Origin: Candidatus Cryptoclostridium obscurum
GTDB taxonomy: Bacteria > Bacillota > Dehalobacteriia > UBA7702
Direction of reading: 5' to 3'
Assembly (NCBI GenBank): GCA_904420535.1
Contig: CAJFVQ010000059.1
Location: forward strand, 1-46,990
DNA: 46,990 nucleotides
Position 1 is the stretch's first letter. The number at the start of each line of letters is the position of its first letter. The position numbers and the translations under genes were made by a program. A model generated the notes under the pieces. That model made no database searches and was not told the DNA's origin. It saw only the letters and a list, made by a program, of their open reading frames with translations. Below, piece by piece: positions 38,609 to 46,990 of the stretch.

Positions 38609-39034
38609 ATGTGGAATTATCTTTGGCCCATTTTGATTGTGGTTGGGGCGAATACCTTTTATAATATCAGCACAAAATCAACGCCTCAAGGAATCGACCC
38701 TTTTGCTTCTTTGACCATTACTTATCTGGTGGCAGCGGCTTTATCGCTGCTGATGTTCTTTGTTACGGGAGAACAAAAAAATCTTTTGACAGAGTTTTCA
38801 AAAGCCAACTGGACCTCATTTTTATTGGGGATTTCTGTCGTAGCTTTGGAATTTGGCTATATCAGCATTTACCGCGCCGGTTGGAAAGTGAGTACAGCTT
38901 CACTGGTGGCAAATATTAGTCTCGCCTGCGTTTTGCTATTTGTAGGAATTTTATTGTATAAAGAAGCCCTTTCCTTCAAACAATTAGCAGGGATGGCTAT
39001 TTGTGTTTTTGGCTTGATCCTAATGAGCCGTTGA
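38609..39034 (+). CDS. Half-size (single-EamA) DMT-family membrane protein
   Basis: About 141 aa from ATG 38609; FYNISTKSTPQGIDPFASLTITYLVAAALSLLMFF...ALEFGYISIYRAGWKVSTASLVANI...ALSFKQLAGMAICVFGLILMS. Confidence 0.85.
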   Translation: MWNYLWPILIVVGANTFYNISTKSTPQGIDPFASLTITYLVAAALSLLMFFVTGEQKNLLTEFSKANWTSFLLGISVVALEFGYISIYRAGWKVSTASLVANISLACVLLFVGILLYKEALSFKQLAGMAICVFGLILMSR

Positions 39035-39415
39035 CGGCTCTTCTCCAGCGGTGGTGTGTTGTTTGCAATCGTTTGTTTTGGAAGGCAGTTCTGTATGGTG
39101 GGTGAACGAAAAACCTTTTAAGTTCGTTGCATAAATAGTTCCCAAAGTCTCGGGATGAGCCATCAGATCTTCTTTTTGCCATCGTCTCAGCTGTTTGATT
39201 ACGTATTCCAACTTCATTGCGGCGCTGCGGGAAGGCGCTTCCCAATAGCAGCAAAGCCTTAAAACGCCATGGTTTTTTGTGTAGCGTGCTGCCCTTGCAC
39301 CGCCGGTGGCATGTTCCCTGAACCGGCGAGAAATATGGTTGGTAACTCCCGTATAATATGTCAGATCCATGCATTGGATGATATAAACATATGATTTATC
39401 GTTTTTTTTCGTCAT
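39020..39415 (-). CDS. GIY-YIG nuclease-superfamily protein (UPF0213/YhbQ-like with C-terminal extension)
   Basis: SYVYIIQCMDLTYYTGVTNHISRRFREHATGGARAARYTKNH. Confidence 0.9.
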   Translation of the reverse strand: MTKKNDKSYVYIIQCMDLTYYTGVTNHISRRFREHATGGARAARYTKNHGVLRLCCYWEAPSRSAAMKLEYVIKQLRRWQKEDLMAHPETLGTIYATNLKGFSFTHHTELPSKTNDCKQHTTAGEEPSTAH

Positions 39416-39632
39416 AATTTTCCCCCACTTTATCTCAGAATACCATAAAACAATGTTAAGAATCTACTATAATTTAATGAAAATCTAATAAAAAACAAAA
39501 GATTTTTTCATGACTTAGTGCATATCTCTGTGCTATAATATGCTAAGTGAAAAAGAACAAATATTTGATTATTCTTTGTGATGGCATTGCTTACGTTGCG
39601 GACAAAGATACAAAAGAAAAGGAGTGTTAATT

Positions 39633-40190
39633 ATGAAGAAAAAAATGGTGTTGATTTTTATGTGTTGCTTTGCGATTGTCGCCCTTGCCGCTTGTTCGCA
39701 GAATAACGGATCTACGGGAAGTCAAGATGATATCGGTCAAGATAGAGCCTTGGAAATTGCTTTGGAGCATGCAGGAGTCAACGAAAGTGATATTACCCAG
39801 CAGAGAGTCGAATTGAGCAATGATGACGGCGTGAAAGAGTACGAAGTAGAATTCTATGCCGGTAATCAGGAATATGATTACGATATCGATGCAGCCACCG
39901 GAGATATCCGTAGTTACGACTCGGAAATTGAAAATGATTTTTGGCAAAGCGACAGCACCGGTAACGGTAGTAGTGATGCAGCAAGTGACGGTACTATTAC
40001 AGAAGATGAAGCCATGGCCATTGTTTTGGAAAGGGTTCCCGGGGCCACCGAATCTGACGTTCGCATGCACCTTGAAAGGGATGATGGCAGAGATATTTAT
40101 GAAGGCGAGTTAATTTATGATCAGGTAAAATATGAATTTGACATTGACGCTGCCACCGGCGATGTCTTACAATGGGAAGAAGAACGGTAA
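39633..40190 (+). CDS. Lipoprotein with two PepSY-like repeats
   Basis: Lipobox VALAACSQN; repeats KEYEVEFYAGNQEYDYDIDAATGDIRSYDSE and DIYEGELIYDQVKYEFDIDAATGDVLQWEEE. Confidence 0.9.
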   Translation: MKKKMVLIFMCCFAIVALAACSQNNGSTGSQDDIGQDRALEIALEHAGVNESDITQQRVELSNDDGVKEYEVEFYAGNQEYDYDIDAATGDIRSYDSEIENDFWQSDSTGNGSSDAASDGTITEDEAMAIVLERVPGATESDVRMHLERDDGRDIYEGELIYDQVKYEFDIDAATGDVLQWEEER

Positions 40191-40232
40191 ATCAACGATT
40201 AAAAATTGATGGAACATAAGGATATTTTGAAT

Positions 40233-40263
40233 CACAAAGGCGGATGGTCAATCCGCCTTTGTG
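40233..40263 (+). terminator. Hairpin between PepSY gene and uvrB, probable terminator
   Basis: CACAAAGGCGGAT-ggtca-ATCCGCCTTTGTG perfect 13-bp stem; no immediate long T tract. Confidence 0.6.
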
Positions 40264-40299
40264 GTGCTTCCCTAATTTTATGAATGAAAGGAATCTATT

Positions 40300-42312
40300 A
40301 TGGATCAATTTAAACTTGTCGCTCCGTATCAACCCGCCGGCGGCCAAGGTGCTGCCATTGATTCATTGCTTCGTTCCATCAATCAAGGGGAGCGGGATCA
40401 AATTTTATTGGGTGTGACCGGATCCGGAAAAACTTTTACCATGGCCAATGTGATTGCCAAAATGAACCGTCCCACGCTCGTCATTGCCCACAATAAAACC
40501 TTGGCGGCCCAGCTCTGCGGAGAATTCAAAGAATTTTTCCCCGAAAACGCAGTGGAGTACTTTGTCTCCTATTACGATTATTATCAGCCAGAAGCTTACG
40601 TTCCCCGTACCGATACTTATATCGAAAAAGATGCCTCCATCAACGATGAAATTGAAAAATTACGCCACGCCGCCACGGCGGCTCTCTTTGAACGGCGGGA
40701 CGTTATTATCATCGCCAGCGTGTCGGCGATTTATGGGTTGGGATCTCCGGAGGATTACAGCACCATGGCCGTGAGTCTGTGGGAAGGGCAGGAGATCTCC
40801 CGAGACGAGATTTTGAAAAAACTGGTAGCCATTCAGTATAACCGCAATAATATGGATTTAAATCGCAGTGAGTTTCGGGTGCGGGGCGATGTTTTGGAAA
40901 TTTTTCCCGCCTCATATTCCGATAAGATCATTCGGGTAGAGATGTTTGGCGATGAGATTGAACGCATTGTGGAAACGGACATCGTAACCGGGGAGATTCT
41001 CCACAATCTTCGACATACCATGATTTTTCCCGCATCCCACTATGTGACCGAGGAAGGGAAAATGAAACAAGCCGTAGTGGCCATTGAAGATGAATTGGAC
41101 GATCGGTTGCGTTTTTTGAGGGAGCATGATAAATTATTGGAAGCCCAGCGCCTGGAGCAGCGCACTCGTTTTGATTTGGAGATGATGCAGGAAGTCGGCT
41201 ATTGTCAGGGGATTGAAAACTACTCCCGCCATCTTACCGGACGGAAAGAAGGGGAAGCCCCCTATACCTTGATGGATTTTTTCCCCAAGGATTATCTCCT
41301 TTTCATTGATGAAAGCCATGTGACGATCCCTCAGATCGGCGGCATGTATAAAGGCGATCGCGCCAGAAAAGAAACTTTGATTGAATACGGTTTCCGCCTG
41401 CCTTCGGCGTTGGATAACCGCCCGCTGAAGTTTGAAGAATTTGAACAGAAAGTCAATCAGATTGTCTACGTTTCAGCGACGCCGGGCAATTACGAATTGG
41501 ACAGGGGCGCCGCCATTACGGAACAGATTATTCGTCCGACGGGACTCCTCGACCCCAAAGTGGAGGTGCGTCCCATCCAAGGCCAAATTGATGATTTGTT
41601 GGCGGAGATCCGACTTCGCATTGAAAAAAATCAGCGGGTTCTCGTTACGACTTTGACGAAGCGCATGGCCGAGGATTTGACAAAGTATTTAAAGGAATCC
41701 GGCATCAAAGTAAATTACCTTCATTATGACGTGAAAACCCTGGAGCGGACGGAAATCATCCGCAACCTGCGGTTAGGCGAATACGATGTTCTGGTAGGGA
41801 TCAACCTTCTTCGGGAAGGGTTGGATATCCCCGAAGTTTCTTTGGTGGCCATTCTCGACGCCGACAAGGAAGGGTTTCTCCGGGCGGAGCGTTCGCTCAT
41901 CCAGACCATCGGCCGTGCTGCCCGGAACGCCGAAGGACTGGTGATCATGTATGCTGATAAGATCACCGATTCCATGGCCAAGGCCATCGGGGAAACGGAA
42001 CGCCGCCGCAAGCTTCAGATGGAATACAATGAAAAACACGGCATCGTGCCGAAGACTATCATCAAAGATATCCGCGATACCTTGGGAATTTCTTATGAAG
42101 AAAAGGATCAAAAAGAGAAACTTTCGGAATTGGTGAAAAACAAGAAAAAACGGGAAAAGATCATTGCGTCGCTGGAAAAAGAAATGAAACAGGCCGCCAA
42201 ACGGCTTGACTTTGAAAAAGCGGCGGAGCTGCGGGATATGATTATGGAGCTTCGTACGCAAGGCCGCAGCGCCGCCATCACAACGGAACAGGAAACAGAT
42301 AACTATGCGTGA
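40300..42312 (+). CDS. uvrB: Excinuclease ABC subunit B
   Basis: [58 protein letters not shown]-terminal UVR motif. Confidence 0.98.
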   Translation: MDQFKLVAPYQPAGGQGAAIDSLLRSINQGERDQILLGVTGSGKTFTMANVIAKMNRPTLVIAHNKTLAAQLCGEFKEFFPENAVEYFVSYYDYYQPEAYVPRTDTYIEKDASINDEIEKLRHAATAALFERRDVIIIASVSAIYGLGSPEDYSTMAVSLWEGQEISRDEILKKLVAIQYNRNNMDLNRSEFRVRGDVLEIFPASYSDKIIRVEMFGDEIERIVETDIVTGEILHNLRHTMIFPASHYVTEEGKMKQAVVAIEDELDDRLRFLREHDKLLEAQRLEQRTRFDLEMMQEVGYCQGIENYSRHLTGRKEGEAPYTLMDFFPKDYLLFIDESHVTIPQIGGMYKGDRARKETLIEYGFRLPSALDNRPLKFEEFEQKVNQIVYVSATPGNYELDRGAAITEQIIRPTGLLDPKVEVRPIQGQIDDLLAEIRLRIEKNQRVLVTTLTKRMAEDLTKYLKESGIKVNYLHYDVKTLERTEIIRNLRLGEYDVLVGINLLREGLDIPEVSLVAILDADKEGFLRAERSLIQTIGRAARNAEGLVIMYADKITDSMAKAIGETERRRKLQMEYNEKHGIVPKTIIKDIRDTLGISYEEKDQKEKLSELVKNKKKREKIIASLEKEMKQAAKRLDFEKAAELRDMIMELRTQGRSAAITTEQETDNYA

Positions 42313-45130
42313 AAATATTTTGATCAAAGGTGCCAGAGAGCACAACTTAAAAAATATTGATATCGAAATTCCCCGCAATCAGCTGGTGGTGATTACGGGG
42401 TTAAGCGGTTCCGGCAAAAGTTCCTTAGCCTTCGATACCATCTACGCCGAAGGCCAACGCCGCTATATGGAGAGCCTTAGCTCCTATGCCCGACTTTTTT
42501 TGGGGCAGATGGAAAAACCCGATGTAGACTATATTGAAGGGCTTTCCCCGGCAATCTCCATTGACCAAAAAACTACCAGCAAAAATCCGCGTTCCACGGT
42601 GGGTACTGTAACGGAAATTCACGATTACCTTCGGCTGCTTTACGCCCGGGTGGGGCATCCCCATTGTCCCCAATGCGGCAAGCCCATTACCCAGCAAACC
42701 GTGGAACAAATCGTCGATACGTTGATGGCCCTTCCGGAGCGGACGAAATTGCAGATCCTCGCTCCCATGGCCCGGGGCCGCAAAGGGGAATTTCAGAAGC
42801 TTTTTGAAGACGCGCGGAAAAATGGTTTTGTTCGCGTGCGTGTCGATGGAGAAATCCGAGATCTCAGCGAAGACATCAAACTGGAAAAACAGAAAAAACA
42901 CACCATCGAACTGGTCGTCGATCGTCTGGTCATCAAAGAGGACGTGGCAAACCGCTTGGCGGATTCCCTGGAATTGGCATTGAATTACGGCAACGGCCTC
43001 GTGACCGCCGATGTCATCGGCGGTGAAGCCTTAACGTTTAGCCGAAATTTCGCTTGCGTGGACTGCGGCATCAGCCTTGAAGAGTTGACGCCCCGAATGT
43101 TCTCCTTCAATAATCCTTTCGGCGCCTGCCCGGAATGCGACGGCTTGGGGTATACCATGAAGATTGATCCTGATTTCATCATCCCCGATAAAAACCTTTC
43201 CATCAACGAAGGCGCCATCGTGACCTTAAACATCGGCAATATGCACGGCTGGTATAACCAGATCTTAAAAGCCGTGGCGCGAGAATATCATTTTTCTTTG
43301 GACACGCCTATCAAGGATCTCACCAAAAAACAGATGGACGTGCTCCTTTACGGTATTGGCAGCAAAAAGATCCAGGTCCCCTATGATCATCGGGACGGTT
43401 CGCAAAATATCTACCATGCCAACTGGGAGGGACTCGTCAATAATTATGAGCGCCGCCATAAGGAGACCAATTCCAATTATATTCGGGAAGAATTGGAAAA
43501 ATATATGTCTTTTAAGCCTTGCCCTCGTTGCCACGGCGCGCGGTTGAAAGATGAAAGCCTCGCCGTGACCGTCGGCGGTAAGAATATCAAAGAAGTCAGC
43601 GATATGTCCATCGGTGACGCCCGCCGTTTTTTTCAGGAACTAAAGCTGACAGAGCGGGAAGCCTTCATTGCCAAACAGGTGTTGAAGGAGATCAATAGCC
43701 GTTTGGGGTTCCTGGTAGATGTGGGGCTGGATTATATTACCTTGTCTCGCAGCGCAGGCACCCTTTCCGGCGGGGAAGCTCAACGCATCCGTCTGGCCAC
43801 CCAGATTGGTTCCTCCCTGATGGGAGTACTCTATATTTTGGATGAGCCCAGTATCGGATTACACCAACGGGACAATGAACGGCTCATTGCCACATTGCAG
43901 CATTTGCGTGATCTGGGCAATACCGTTATCGTGGTGGAGCATGACGAGGATACGATGCTGGCCTCGGATTATATTATCGATATCGGCCCCGCCGCCGGAG
44001 TCAACGGCGGTTATGTGGTGGCGGCAGGTCCTCCGAAAGAGTTTATGAAACATCAAGATTCTGTCACCGCGCAGTATCTTTCGGGGCGTATGAAGATCCC
44101 CGTGCCGGCCCAACGCCGTCCCTTGACGGGAAAGTCCATTCAGATCAAAGGGGCGACGAAGCATAATCTGAAGGGCCTTGACGTTGAGATTCCTTTGGGA
44201 ATTTTCGTCACCGTCACCGGCGTTTCCGGCTCGGGGAAATCCACCCTCATCAATGAAATTCTTTACAGTACCCTGGCCTATCGTTTGAACCGCGCGCGTC
44301 TGCAGCCGGAAAACTTCGCTTCCATCGAAGGGTTGGAGCACTTGGATAAGGTGGTCAATATCGACCAAAGCCCCATCGGCCGCACTCCTCGCAGTAACCC
44401 TGCCACCTATACCGGAGTTTTTGATTTGATTCGGGATATCTTCTCTCAAACCAAGGAGGCGCGGGCCCGAGGATATCAAAAAGGCCGTTTCAGCTTCAAC
44501 GTCAAAGGCGGCCGTTGCGAGGCCTGCCAAGGTGATGGCATCATTAAAATAGAAATGCACTTTTTACCCGATATTTACGTCCCCTGTGAAGTCTGCAAAG
44601 GCAAACGCTATAACCGCGAAACCTTGGAGGTAACCTACAAAGGAAAAAGCATTTCAGACGTATTGGATATGACGGTGGATGAAGCCACAGCGTTTTTTGA
44701 AAACATCCCTAAAATTTATCGGAAATTAAAAACTTTGCAGGATGTGGGGTTGGGCTATATTCAGCTGGGGCAAAGCGCCACCACCCTTTCGGGAGGCGAG
44801 GCCCAACGGGTGAAGCTGGCAACGGAATTGTCCAAACGTCCCACGGGCAGCACCATTTATATCTTGGATGAACCTACCACCGGTCTTCATTCTGCGGATA
44901 TTGCCTGCTTGTTAGAGGTCTTACAGCGTTTGGTGGATCAGGGCAATACCGTACTGGTGATCGAGCATAACCTTGATGTGATCAAAACCGCCGATTATAT
45001 CATTGATCTGGGCCCCGAAGGAGGATATCGCGGCGGCACTGTCGTGGCTCGGGGAACGCCGGAAGAAATTGCGGAAAACAAAAATTCTTATACGGGGCAA
45101 TTCTTAAAAGATAAATTGTACATGAAATAA
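42305..45130 (+). CDS. uvrA: Excinuclease ABC subunit A
   Basis: [81 protein letters not shown]. Confidence 0.98.
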   Translation: MRENILIKGAREHNLKNIDIEIPRNQLVVITGLSGSGKSSLAFDTIYAEGQRRYMESLSSYARLFLGQMEKPDVDYIEGLSPAISIDQKTTSKNPRSTVGTVTEIHDYLRLLYARVGHPHCPQCGKPITQQTVEQIVDTLMALPERTKLQILAPMARGRKGEFQKLFEDARKNGFVRVRVDGEIRDLSEDIKLEKQKKHTIELVVDRLVIKEDVANRLADSLELALNYGNGLVTADVIGGEALTFSRNFACVDCGISLEELTPRMFSFNNPFGACPECDGLGYTMKIDPDFIIPDKNLSINEGAIVTLNIGNMHGWYNQILKAVAREYHFSLDTPIKDLTKKQMDVLLYGIGSKKIQVPYDHRDGSQNIYHANWEGLVNNYERRHKETNSNYIREELEKYMSFKPCPRCHGARLKDESLAVTVGGKNIKEVSDMSIGDARRFFQELKLTEREAFIAKQVLKEINSRLGFLVDVGLDYITLSRSAGTLSGGEAQRIRLATQIGSSLMGVLYILDEPSIGLHQRDNERLIATLQHLRDLGNTVIVVEHDEDTMLASDYIIDIGPAAGVNGGYVVAAGPPKEFMKHQDSVTAQYLSGRMKIPVPAQRRPLTGKSIQIKGATKHNLKGLDVEIPLGIFVTVTGVSGSGKSTLINEILYSTLAYRLNRARLQPENFASIEGLEHLDKVVNIDQSPIGRTPRSNPATYTGVFDLIRDIFSQTKEARARGYQKGRFSFNVKGGRCEACQGDGIIKIEMHFLPDIYVPCEVCKGKRYNRETLEVTYKGKSISDVLDMTVDEATAFFENIPKIYRKLKTLQDVGLGYIQLGQSATTLSGGEAQRVKLATELSKRPTGSTIYILDEPTTGLHSADIACLLEVLQRLVDQGNTVLVIEHNLDVIKTADYIIDLGPEGGYRGGTVVARGTPEEIAENKNSYTGQFLKDKLYMK

Positions 45131-45172
45131 GGGAAGCAAAAAATTTTGCGGCGTTTTGGAGGACGAGCAAAT

Positions 45173-46990
45173 ATGGACAAAGCTTTTTGGCAGGAAAAAT
45201 TGAAGCACCTTCCCACCCGTCCCGGGGTCTACCTTTTTCGGGACGGCGACGGCAATATTATCTATGTGGGAAAAGCCGAGAGTTTGAAAAACCGCGTGTC
45301 TTCGTATTTTCAGGATAGCAAAAACATGGCTCCGAAAACCTTGGCCATGCGGGAAAAAGCCCGGGATCTCGAATATATTTTGGTGGATTCTCCTGCGGAA
45401 GCCCTGCTTTTGGAATGCAATCTCATCAAGCTCCATCGTCCCCACTATAATATCCTGCTGAAAGACGATAAAACCTATCCTTATTTAAAGTTGACCCTGA
45501 ATGAGGAGTATCCCCGTCTGTTGGTGACGCGGTATTATAAAAACGACGGCAGCAAATACTTCGGCCCTTATACGAATGTCACCGCCATGAACGAAGCCGT
45601 CGATGTAATCCGTCGCGTGTTCCCCTTGCGGAACTGCGGAATCAAGCCGGGGAGAACCAAGGGACGCGCCTGCCTCAATTATGATTTGGGAAATTGCTCT
45701 GCTCCTTGCGTGGGCAAGATTAGTCCGGAAGGCTATGGCAAACTGGTCAAAGGCGTGGAGGATTTTTTAAACGGTGACGGCGATGATGTGAAAAAGGAAC
45801 TTACCCGCACCATGGAGCAGTGCGCCGAGAAACTGGATTTTGAAACAGCAGCCCTTTACCGAGATAAGATCAACGCTGTCAATGCTGTTTTGGCCAAGCA
45901 GAAAATCAGTATTGCCAATTCCCACGACGACCGCGATTTGGTGGCGGTACACCGCGATGGTGATGATGCGGTCATTACTGCCTTTTTTGTGCGCCAGGGA
46001 AAACTGTTGGGACGGGAACACCGTTACGTGACTCGTTGTGGAGGCAGTAACCTCGGTGAGATCTATACCGCGTTTTTGACGGATTTCTACGGCGGCGACC
46101 GGGTCATTCCCCCGGAAATCTGCCTTGGGGAATTGCCCGAGGACAGTGAGGCCCTCAGTCAAGTACTTCAGGAGCGAAGAGGGGGCAGGGTGAAATTTTT
46201 CGTTCCCCAAAGGGGAGAGAAACGCCGTCTTTTGGAATTGGCAGAGAAAAACGGCGCGCTACTCCTGGACGAGGAACGCCGCAACAAAAAGAAAGACGAT
46301 CAAGAATACGCCACGGCGCTGGAAAATCTCCGCAAGGCTTTGGGGTTGAAGCATACGCCCCACCGCATCGAGTGCTACGATATTTCCCACATTCAGGGTG
46401 CCTATACCGTTGGTTCCATGATCGTTTTCCATGACGGGAAGCCGAAAAAAGATCAATATCGTAAATTTAAAATCAAAACCGTGGAGGGTATTGATGATTT
46501 TGCCTCGTTGAACGAAGTATTGGACCGACGTTTCCGCCACGGTATGGAGGAAAAATCTCAGGGAAAGACCGATGGTTTTGCCCATTTCCCCGATTTGTTT
46601 ATTATTGACGGTGGAAAAGGACAGCTGAGTGCCACGTTGAAGATCAAGGAAAAATATCATTCGGAGATTCCCTTTGTGTCCCTGGCCAAACGGGAGGAAG
46701 AATTGATCCTCCCCCATGAAAAGGAATCTTTGATGCTGCCCAAAGGTAGCCCGGAATTCCATTTGATTCAGCGAATCCGTGACGAAGCCCATCGTTTTGC
46801 CATTACCTTTCATCGCAATTTGCGCACCAAAGGCCAAACCCGTTCCGTGCTGGATGAAATTCCAAACATTGGCCCCAAACGAAGAAAGGCTCTGTTGAAG
46901 CACTTCGGCTCAGTGAAAGCCATTGAACGGGCCAGTGAAGAAGAGATTGCTATGGTGGAAACGATGAATCGCGATGCTGCGGCATCGGTC
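45173..46990 (+). CDS. uvrC: Excinuclease ABC subunit C (truncated by window end; not in ORF track)
   Basis: MDKAFWQEKLKHLPTRPGVYLFRDGDGNIIYVGKAESLKNRVSSYFQ (GIY-YIG); RIECYDISHIQG; IIDGGKGQLSA; C-terminal HhH IPNIGPKRRKALLKHFGS. Confidence 0.97.
   Translation, partial: MDKAFWQEKLKHLPTRPGVYLFRDGDGNIIYVGKAESLKNRVSSYFQDSKNMAPKTLAMREKARDLEYILVDSPAEALLLECNLIKLHRPHYNILLKDDKTYPYLKLTLNEEYPRLLVTRYYKNDGSKYFGPYTNVTAMNEAVDVIRRVFPLRNCGIKPGRTKGRACLNYDLGNCSAPCVGKISPEGYGKLVKGVEDFLNGDGDDVKKELTRTMEQCAEKLDFETAALYRDKINAVNAVLAKQKISIANSHDDRDLVAVHRDGDDAVITAFFVRQGKLLGREHRYVTRCGGSNLGEIYTAFLTDFYGGDRVIPPEICLGELPEDSEALSQVLQERRGGRVKFFVPQRGEKRRLLELAEKNGALLLDEERRNKKKDDQEYATALENLRKALGLKHTPHRIECYDISHIQGAYTVGSMIVFHDGKPKKDQYRKFKIKTVEGIDDFASLNEVLDRRFRHGMEEKSQGKTDGFAHFPDLFIIDGGKGQLSATLKIKEKYHSEIPFVSLAKREEELILPHEKESLMLPKGSPEFHLIQRIRDEAHRFAITFHRNLRTKGQTRSVLDEIPNIGPKRRKALLKHFGSVKAIERASEEEIAMVETMNRDAAASV

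Noticed and set aside
43859-44560. 233-aa antisense ORF opposite uvrA
   Set aside because: Shadow ORF of a strongly conserved gene.

Overview
This is a 47-kb chromosomal window that looks like a low-to-mid-GC Firmicute (SD-led genes, type-Z S14, Firmicutes-like S10/spc/alpha order). Positions 1-19.8 kb hold the 3' end of tuf, then an almost uninterrupted + strand ribosomal supercluster: S10-spc-alpha with secY, adk, map, a KOW protein, infA and rpoA, then ecfA1-ecfA2-ecfT-truA, then rplM-rpsI behind an L13-leader-like hairpin. Positions 20-30.5 kb are accessory. They hold a divergent MerR regulator, a secreted VanX-like/CapA-like fusion, two paralogous flavodoxin-like lipoproteins around an aldo/keto reductase, an esterase lipoprotein and an FMN-reductase-like protein. 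These are followed by a tightly coupled block of DUF4405-like membrane protein, ApbE, NusG-domain-II protein and Gx-transporter-like protein, resembling extracytosolic flavin/electron-transfer loci. Positions 30.6-40.2 kb hold an actinobacterial-type mIHF, an Rrf2/NAD(P)-binding pair with shared operator-like sites, a GntR(YtrA)-ABC cassette, ogt, an FHA-FtsW/RodA fusion followed by a class B PBP, a half-size DMT protein, a GIY-YIG protein and a double-PepSY lipoprotein. The window ends in uvrB-uvrA-uvrC (uvrC truncated). I saw no rRNA, tRNA, CRISPR array or transposase. All product calls come from reading motifs in the translations; no search was run.
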